From: Xanthobacteraceae bacterium
Lineage (GTDB): Bacteria > Pseudomonadota > Alphaproteobacteria > Rhizobiales > Xanthobacteraceae
Reading direction: 5' to 3'
Assembly: GCA_030038415.1 (NCBI GenBank)
Contig: JASHOX010000002.1
Coordinates: 1-45,604 of the forward strand
DNA: 45,604 nt
Part shown: one piece after another, positions 39,625 through 45,604 of the stretch
Layout: the number at the start of each line of letters is the position of its first letter
Position numbering within the stretch: position 1 is the stretch's first letter
Translations under genes and position numbers: made by a program
Notes under the pieces: generated by a model
The model's database searches: none
What the model saw: the letters and a program-made list of their open reading frames with translations, nothing else
What the model was told of the DNA's origin: nothing

Positions 39625-41220
39625 GTGCGACGCAGAGCTTCCTCACTTCCGCGAGCCTGCGGCCAAGCTTTGGCGTTCGGATCATTGTTCCTTGGAGTCG
39701 CCCTCGCCAGCTGCGCCGTCGGACCGAATTATGCGCGGGCGCCCGGCCCGGTACCGGACGAGTTCAAGGAATTGAAGGGCTGGAAGCTTGCGCGTCCGAG
39801 CGACGATCTCAAGCGTGGCGATTGGTGGAAGATCTACCGGGATCCCGCCCTGAACGAGCTGCTGCCTCAGGTCGAAATATCCAATCAGACGGTCGCTGCC
39901 GACGCCGCCGCTTATGAGCAGGCCAAGGCCCTGATCCGCGAGGCGCAGGCCGCGCTGTTTCCCACCGCAACGGCATCGTACACTGCAACGCGGACCCGCA
40001 CGGGTCCGCTCGCTGCCGCCAATGCGGCGGGCGGCGCTCCTACCGGCGCGATCTACTCGACTACCTATACCGCCCCCATCGGCGGAACCTGGGATATCGA
40101 CGTCTGGGGCAGGCTCCGCCGGCAGGTCGAAAGCAACGTCGCCGAGGCTCAAGCCAGCGCCGCCGATCTCGATAATGCCAAGCTTTCCGAGCAAGCGATG
40201 CTGGTGACCGCCTATTTCAATCTGCGCGCCTCGGATTCCCTGATCGACCTGCTTACCCGCACGATCGCCGAATACAAAAAAACCTACGACATCGTGAATA
40301 ATCAATTCAAGGCGGGCTACTCGGTCACCGCCGGCGACGTCGCCACGGCGGACGCGAGTGTCCGCACGACCGAGGCGCAGCTTTACGCGACGCGCGTGGC
40401 GCGCGCGCAATACGAACACGCGATCGCCATGCTGATCGGACGGCCTCCGGCGGAGCTCACGGTAAGATCGCATTTGCTGGGGCGGGCCCCGCCAAACATT
40501 CCCGTTAGCGTCCCCTCGGTCCTCCTGGAGCGGCGGCCTGACGTCGCTGCCGCGGAGCGCACCATGCAGCAACAAAACGCGCTGATCGGCGTGGCCGAAG
40601 CCGCTTACTTTCCGGATGTTTCGCTGTCCTCAATGATCGAATTCATCGGCCCAATCCCGACGCCGTTTTCGGCGGCGCGCTCCATTGGATCAATCAGCGG
40701 AACCGGCACGCAGACATTGTTCAATGGCGGGCTGACGTCGGCGCAAGTCGACGCCGCGCGCGCGCTTTATTGGGAAAGCGTCGCCAATTACCGGCAAACA
40801 TTGCTGACCGCATTCCAGCAGGTCGAGGACGAGCTTGCCGCCATGCATTACTACGCCGGGCAAGTAGCCGCCGAGCGGAAGGCGGTCGCTGACGAGCGCC
40901 AAGCAGTCAATGTGTATCTCAATCAATTCCAGGCCGGCACTGTCGCCTTCACCACCGTCGTTACCGCTGAAATCGCGCTGTTGGCGGATGAAGAAGCAGA
41001 GTTGAGCGCGCGGCAGAATCTGTACTTGGCGAGCGTCAGCTTGATCGAAGCGCTGGGCGGCGGTTGGGACGCAAGCCTGCTGCCGGATCAATTCCAAATG
41101 CTCAAAGACTTCACCTTCACGCCGCAACTCGAATCGACCAAGCCGCTGGCTGTCGAACTGTTTCCGACGATCGAGACCCCGTCCAATCCGCCGGCCGCCC
41201 CAGTCGCGCCGCCGCAGTGA
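39625..41220 (+). CDS. RND efflux outer-membrane lipoprotein (NodT family)
   Basis: 531 residues from GTG 39625. The signal peptide ends in the lipobox LASCAVGPNY, so it is a lipoprotein of the TolC-like NodT/OprM family. The two repeated OEP domains are seen in WWKIYRDPALNELLPQVEISNQTVAADAAAYEQAKALIREAQAALFPT and ERRPDVAAAERTMQQQNALIGVAEAAYFPDVSL, and the C-terminal periplasmic helix region is NQFQAGTVAFTTVVTAEIALL. It forms the outer-membrane channel of a tripartite pump with the two genes that follow. A 135-base gap separates it from the adaptor gene. Confidence 0.92.
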   Translation: MRRRASSLPRACGQALAFGSLFLGVALASCAVGPNYARAPGPVPDEFKELKGWKLARPSDDLKRGDWWKIYRDPALNELLPQVEISNQTVAADAAAYEQAKALIREAQAALFPTATASYTATRTRTGPLAAANAAGGAPTGAIYSTTYTAPIGGTWDIDVWGRLRRQVESNVAEAQASAADLDNAKLSEQAMLVTAYFNLRASDSLIDLLTRTIAEYKKTYDIVNNQFKAGYSVTAGDVATADASVRTTEAQLYATRVARAQYEHAIAMLIGRPPAELTVRSHLLGRAPPNIPVSVPSVLLERRPDVAAAERTMQQQNALIGVAEAAYFPDVSLSSMIEFIGPIPTPFSAARSIGSISGTGTQTLFNGGLTSAQVDAARALYWESVANYRQTLLTAFQQVEDELAAMHYYAGQVAAERKAVADERQAVNVYLNQFQAGTVAFTTVVTAEIALLADEEAELSARQNLYLASVSLIEALGGGWDASLLPDQFQMLKDFTFTPQLESTKPLAVELFPTIETPSNPPAAPVAPPQ

Positions 41221-41355
41221 GCGCGCCCGTTCGCAATTCATTGATTTATTTGTGGATTCGGGGCGCCCATGGCAAATTAGCGATTATTCATTAGCGGCTT
41301 TTGGCAACGCATTTTATAAGTTCAAGGCAGCGGATAGCCGGGATCAACGCCCATC

Positions 41356-42675
41356 ATGGACGAGCGAACGCGCAGGACTGATGAGGAATTGACGCCGAAT
41401 ATGCGGCGGCCTGCGCCGCCACCGGACGTGGTCGCCAAACCGCTCACGCGCTTCCGGATCGGCGTCGGACTGGTTGCTGTCCTGCTTGTTTTTGCCGTCT
41501 ATGAAACGGTGCATTGGCTAAAATCCACGTCCTCGGGCGGGCGTTTCCCGCAAGGCGCGCTGCAATCGGTTGGCGCCGCCACCGTCGCAACCGGCAATGT
41601 CCGCGAAATCGTCAATGCGCTTGGCACCGTGACGCCGATCGCGACGGTCACTGTGCAAACCCAGATCAACGGCCAGCTCACCGACATCGGATTCACCGAA
41701 GGCCAACTGGTCAAGAAGGGCGACTTCCTGGCGCAGATCGATGCGCGGCCCTATCAGATCCTGAAGGAACAATACGAAGGCCAGCTCGCACACGACGAAG
41801 GATTGCTGGCGCAGGCGCAATTGGATCTGGCGCGCTATCAGACGCTCGCCCAGCAGAACTCCATCGCAAAGCAACAGGCAGAGGATCAGGTCTTCATCGT
41901 CCAGCAATACAAGGGCTCCGTGCAGCAAGATCAGGGCCTGGTCGATTCCGAGGCGCTGAACATCGCCTATTGCCATATCGTATCGCCGATCACCGGCCGC
42001 GTCGGGCTGCGGCTCGTCGATCCGGGCAATTACGTGCAGACCACCAATTCGACCGGCATTGCCGTCATCACCCAATTGCAGCCGATCACGGTGATTTTCT
42101 CGATCCCCGAAGACGACCTGCCGGATATCATGCCGCAATTCAATGCCGGCAAAACTCTCACCGTCACCGCCTATGACCGCGCCAATGTTCACCTCCTTGC
42201 CACCGGCAAGGTTTCGGCGGTCGACAATCAAATCGACACCACGACCGGCACCGTGAAGGTGCGCGCACAATTTGACAACGCCGACAACGCGCTGTTCCCC
42301 AGCCAGTTTGTCAACGCGCGGCTTTTGGTGGAAACCCTGGAAAACGTCGTCACCGTGCCGACCTCAGCGATTCAGCGCGGCGCGCCCGGCACCTACGTCT
42401 ATGTGATCAATCCCGACAGCACGGTCTCGGTGCGGCAGATCAAAACCGGCGTGGTCGACGGTGACCTGACCGAGGTGAAATCCGGACTGAGCCCCGGCGA
42501 ACGCGTCGTCATCGACGGCACCGACCGGCTGCGCGACGGTTTACGCGTTGCCGTGGCGCCGGAGACCGGTCAACCGGCCGCGGCCACTCCGCCACCGCAA
42601 GGCGGCAAGCCAGCCGGCAGACAAGGCCATAATCCGGGCAATTCGCAGACTAAGCCCGCCAATGACGGGCAGTGA
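41356..42675 (+). CDS. RND efflux periplasmic adaptor (MdtA-like)
   Basis: 439 residues with one N-terminal membrane anchor (RIGVGLVAVLLVFAVYETVHWL). The membrane-fusion-protein order is clear: lipoyl half ATVTVQTQINGQLTDIGFTEGQLVKKGDFLAQIDARPY, coiled-coil hairpin QLAHDEGLLAQAQLDLARYQTLAQQNSIAKQQAEDQ, second lipoyl half SPITGRVGLRLVDPGNYVQTT, and beta-barrel GTVKVRAQFDNADNALFPSQFVNARLLVE. A Pro/Gly-rich tail follows. Similar to MdtA in layout and in being followed by an MdtB-like permease. It lies 51 bases before the permease gene. Confidence 0.92.
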   Translation: MDERTRRTDEELTPNMRRPAPPPDVVAKPLTRFRIGVGLVAVLLVFAVYETVHWLKSTSSGGRFPQGALQSVGAATVATGNVREIVNALGTVTPIATVTVQTQINGQLTDIGFTEGQLVKKGDFLAQIDARPYQILKEQYEGQLAHDEGLLAQAQLDLARYQTLAQQNSIAKQQAEDQVFIVQQYKGSVQQDQGLVDSEALNIAYCHIVSPITGRVGLRLVDPGNYVQTTNSTGIAVITQLQPITVIFSIPEDDLPDIMPQFNAGKTLTVTAYDRANVHLLATGKVSAVDNQIDTTTGTVKVRAQFDNADNALFPSQFVNARLLVETLENVVTVPTSAIQRGAPGTYVYVINPDSTVSVRQIKTGVVDGDLTEVKSGLSPGERVVIDGTDRLRDGLRVAVAPETGQPAAATPPPQGGKPAGRQGHNPGNSQTKPANDGQ

Positions 42676-42726
42676 AACGCCGGCATGCGCAGTGGCCACG
42701 GCCTGGCGCGGCGATAAAGCGGTACG

Positions 42727-45604
42727 ATGAACGTTTCGGAGCCCTTCATTCGGCGCCCGGTGGGCACCACGCTGTTGATGGCGGCAATCATGCTGTCCGG
42801 CATGGTCGCCTACACGTTCTTGCCGCTGTCGACTTTGCCCGAGGTCGACTATCCGACCATCCAGGTGCAGACGCTCTATCCCGGCGCCAGCCCGGAAGTG
42901 ATGACATCCTCGGTCACCGCACCGCTGGAGCGGCAGTTCGGGCAAATGCCCGGGCTCAACCAGATGACGTCAGCGAGCTCCGGGGGCGCTTCGATCATCA
43001 CCCTGCAGTTCGACCTCGATCTTTCGCTCGATGTCGCCGAACAGGAAGTGCAGGCCGCGATCAACGCCGCCGGAAATCTCCTGCCGTCCGATCTGCCGAC
43101 ACCGCCGATCTATTCCAAGGTCAATCCGGCCGATGCGCCGATCCTCACGCTGGCGGTGACATCGAAGTCGCTGGCGCTGACCGATCTCGAGGATTACAGC
43201 GAGACGCGGCTTGCGCAAAAAATCTCGCAATTGACCGGCGTCGGGCTCGTCAGCATCAGCGGCGGCCAGCGGCCAGCGGTACGCATTCAGCTCAATCCGG
43301 ATTCGCTAGCCGCCTACGGTCTGAACGTCGACGATGTCCGCACCACGATCGGCAATCTCAATGTCAATACGCCAAAGGGCGATTTCGACGGTCCGATGCA
43401 AGCGTTGACGATCAACGCCAACGATCAGCTCACCAGTGCCGATCAGTATCGCAATCTGATTATCGCCTATCGCAACGGCGCCCCGGTCAAGCTCATCGAC
43501 GTGGCGACGATTGTCAGCGGCCCTGAGAATACCAAACTCGGCGCCTGGGCGAATACGACGCCGGCGATCATCGTCAACGTGCAACGGCAGCCCGGCGCCA
43601 ACATCATCCAGGTCGTCGACCGCATTCAAACGCTGCTGCCGCAAATCATGTCGACGCTGCCGCAGGCGATGGACGTGCGCGTGTTAAGCGACCGTACCGT
43701 GACCATCCGCGCCTCGGTCGCCGACGTGGAATTCGAGCTCGGCCTCGCGGTCGTCCTGGTCGTGCTGGTGATCTTCGCCTTCCTGCGCACGCTGCCGGGC
43801 ACCGTCATCCCGAGCCTCTCGGTGCCGCTGTCGCTCGTTGGCACGTTCGGGGCGATGTACCTTGTCGGCTTTTCCCTCGACAATCTGTCGCTGATGGCGC
43901 TGACCATCGCCACAGGTTTCGTCGTCGACGACGCCATCGTCATGATCGAGAACATTGCCCGCTTCGTCGAAAGCGGCATGGATCCGTTCGAAGCCGCCTT
44001 GCGCGGCTCCGAGCAGATCGGCTTCACCATTATTTCGCTGACCATCTCGCTGATCGCCGTGCTGATCCCGCTGTTGTTCATGGGCGACGTCGTCGGCCGG
44101 CTGTTCCACGAATTTTCCATCACGCTGGCGGTCACCATCGTCATCTCCGCCGTGGTGTCGCTGACGCTGGTGCCAATGATGTGCGCCAAGCTGATACGGC
44201 ATCACCCGGATCGGGAACGGTCCGCTTTCGATCTCAAGGCGGAACAGGTTTTCAACGACGTCATCGCGGCCTATGGCCGGGCGCTCAATTGGGTGCTCGA
44301 CCGGCAGCCGGCGACTTTGCTCGTCGCGGTAGCAACGCTGGCCCTGACCGTTCTGCTCTATGTGCTGATTCCGAAGGGATTCTTTCCGGTGCAGGACACC
44401 GGCATGATCCAGGCCATCACCGAGGCGTCGCAAAGCGTCTCCTACGACGAAATGGTGGACCTGCAGGGCAAGCTTGCCGACGCGATCTTGAAGGATCCCG
44501 ACGTCGTCAATCTCAGCTCCTTCGTCGGCGTAGACGGCACCAATCAAACGCTTAATACCGGCCGCTTCCTGATCACGCTCAAACCCCACGATGAGCGCAA
44601 TCTGGCTGCCAGCCGGATCATCGACCGTTTGCAGAAAGAGGCCGCCGGCGTCGTCGGCATCACGCTCTACATGCAGCCGGTGCAGGACCTGACGATCGAT
44701 TCCACCATCAGCCGCGCGCCGTATCATTTCGTGCTGGAAGACGCCAATGCGACGGAATTCAACACCTGGGTGCCGAAGCTGGTGCAGCAGCTGAGCCAGC
44801 TGCCGCAAATCACCGACGTGGCGAGCGATCTGCAGCAGCAGGGGCTCGCCGTCGACATCGTCATCGACCGCGCCACCGCCAGCCGGTTCGGCATTACGCC
44901 GGCGACCATCGACAACGTCCTCTACGACGCCTTCGGCCAGCGCATCGTTTCGACGATCTATACCCAGTCGAACCAATACCGCGTCATCTTGGAGGTGGCG
45001 CCAGCGCTGCAGCAATCGCTGACCGGACTGGAGTCGCTGTATTTGCCGTCCTCGTCATCGTCGACCAACGGGCAAGTGCCGCTGACCGCCATCGCACATA
45101 TCGAACAGCGCGCCGCGCCGTTACTGATCACGCATTTCGGTCAATTCCCGGCCACCACCATCTCGTTCAATACCGCGCCGGGTTATTCGCTCGGCGCCGC
45201 CATCACCGCGATCCAGCAAACCGAGTCCAAGGTCGGGCTGCCGCTGAGCTTCATCACTGCGTTTCAGGGCACCGCCGCGGCGTTCCAGTCGTCGCTGAGT
45301 AACGAGGTGTTCCTGATCATCGCCGCGGTGGTGGCAATGTATATCGTGCTCGGCGTCCTCTACGAGAGCTTCATCCATCCGATCACCATTCTGTCGACCC
45401 TGCCGTCGGCGGGCGTCGGCGCGCTGCTGTCGCTGATGCTGCTGCGTTACGATCTCGACATCATCGCCATCATCGGCATCGTGCTGCTGATCGGCATCGT
45501 CAAGAAAAACGCCATCATGATGATCGACTTCGCGTTGGAGGCCGAACGCGACCAGGGCCTGCCGCCGCGCGAAGCGATCTATCAGGCCTGCCTGCTGCGG
45601 TTCC
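42727..45604 (+). CDS. RND efflux permease (MdtB-like), C-terminus off right edge
   Basis: The reading frame opens at ATG 42727 ([20 protein letters not shown]) and remains open for 959 codons to the window edge; the family is about 1030-1050 residues, so about 80-90 are missing. Motifs: first periplasmic loop [29 protein letters not shown], and the proton-relay Asp pair at residues 401-402 in [13 protein letters not shown]. The partner lysine lies at residue 926 or 927 in [20 protein letters not shown]. It is in the HAE1/MdtB-C class and exports hydrophobic or amphipathic compounds using proton-motive force. A second, MdtC-like permease may follow outside the window. Confidence 0.93.
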   Translation, partial: MNVSEPFIRRPVGTTLLMAAIMLSGMVAYTFLPLSTLPEVDYPTIQVQTLYPGASPEVMTSSVTAPLERQFGQMPGLNQMTSASSGGASIITLQFDLDLSLDVAEQEVQAAINAAGNLLPSDLPTPPIYSKVNPADAPILTLAVTSKSLALTDLEDYSETRLAQKISQLTGVGLVSISGGQRPAVRIQLNPDSLAAYGLNVDDVRTTIGNLNVNTPKGDFDGPMQALTINANDQLTSADQYRNLIIAYRNGAPVKLIDVATIVSGPENTKLGAWANTTPAIIVNVQRQPGANIIQVVDRIQTLLPQIMSTLPQAMDVRVLSDRTVTIRASVADVEFELGLAVVLVVLVIFAFLRTLPGTVIPSLSVPLSLVGTFGAMYLVGFSLDNLSLMALTIATGFVVDDAIVMIENIARFVESGMDPFEAALRGSEQIGFTIISLTISLIAVLIPLLFMGDVVGRLFHEFSITLAVTIVISAVVSLTLVPMMCAKLIRHHPDRERSAFDLKAEQVFNDVIAAYGRALNWVLDRQPATLLVAVATLALTVLLYVLIPKGFFPVQDTGMIQAITEASQSVSYDEMVDLQGKLADAILKDPDVVNLSSFVGVDGTNQTLNTGRFLITLKPHDERNLAASRIIDRLQKEAAGVVGITLYMQPVQDLTIDSTISRAPYHFVLEDANATEFNTWVPKLVQQLSQLPQITDVASDLQQQGLAVDIVIDRATASRFGITPATIDNVLYDAFGQRIVSTIYTQSNQYRVILEVAPALQQSLTGLESLYLPSSSSSTNGQVPLTAIAHIEQRAAPLLITHFGQFPATTISFNTAPGYSLGAAITAIQQTESKVGLPLSFITAFQGTAAAFQSSLSNEVFLIIAAVVAMYIVLGVLYESFIHPITILSTLPSAGVGALLSLMLLRYDLDIIAIIGIVLLIGIVKKNAIMMIDFALEAERDQGLPPREAIYQACLLRF

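Noticed and set aside
43684..45015. Long open minus-strand frame (443 codons)
   Set aside because: It is antisense to the RND permease, whose frame shows all family motifs; composition is Asp/Arg/His-rich as expected of a shadow.

Overview
The window is GC-rich DNA that reads as an alphaproteobacterium of the Hyphomicrobiales (Rhizobiales), most like the Bradyrhizobiaceae/Xanthobacteraceae lineage. This rests on rcdA (DUF1465), DUF1192, rpmE, thrB-rnhA, a TTAA-N7-TTAA CtrA box, a FixK/FNR-type box, and many short intergenic palindromic repeats of the kind common in bradyrhizobia. No rRNA, tRNA, CRISPR array or intact insertion sequence was seen.

Region 1 (about 1-4300) is an accessory patch. 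It holds a partial gene of unknown function at the left edge, a hicA-hicB-XRE module behind a perfect 18-bp palindrome, an orphan MNT nucleotidyltransferase, and a higB-higA pair whose promoter carries a perfect operator-like palindrome and predicts a leaderless higB mRNA. It also holds remnants of a type I methyltransferase (hsdM) and of a second hicA, and several hairpin repeats.

Region 2 (about 4300-17600) is mostly chromosomal housekeeping and signalling: inositol-phosphatase family, GNAT, PAS-GGDEF cyclase, YajR-like MFS, rpmE, rcdA, DUF1192, a PAS-GGDEF-EAL membrane protein, yqgE, a DsbD-domain secreted protein, peroxiredoxin, rnhA, thrB and an NTF2-like protein. Between rcdA and the DUF1192 gene lies a candidate small RNA on the minus strand: a CtrA box, two stem-loops with CU-rich unpaired segments, and an intrinsic terminator.

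Region 3 (about 17700-37600) looks catabolic. It contains a zinc-less MDR oxidoreductase, a divergently arranged SucC-like/SucD-like acyl-CoA synthetase pair, Usp and DoxX proteins, two adjacent alpha/beta hydrolases (one without its nucleophile serine), and a gentisate-dioxygenase-like bicupin. It continues with a class II aldolase/decarboxylase, a 4,5-dihydroxyphthalate-decarboxylase-like protein, a FadD-like ligase, a complete NMT1/SsuABC-type importer, a type I extradiol dioxygenase and a UbiD decarboxylase. Together these suggest uptake, decarboxylation, ring cleavage and CoA activation of an aromatic carboxylic acid; the substrate cannot be read from sequence.

Region 4 (37700-45604) carries a His-rich secreted protein with two Spy/LTXXQ-like repeats and, on the other strand, a tripartite RND efflux operon (outer-membrane lipoprotein, adaptor, permease). 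A near-consensus FixK/FNR box lies upstream of the operon, and the permease runs off the right edge.
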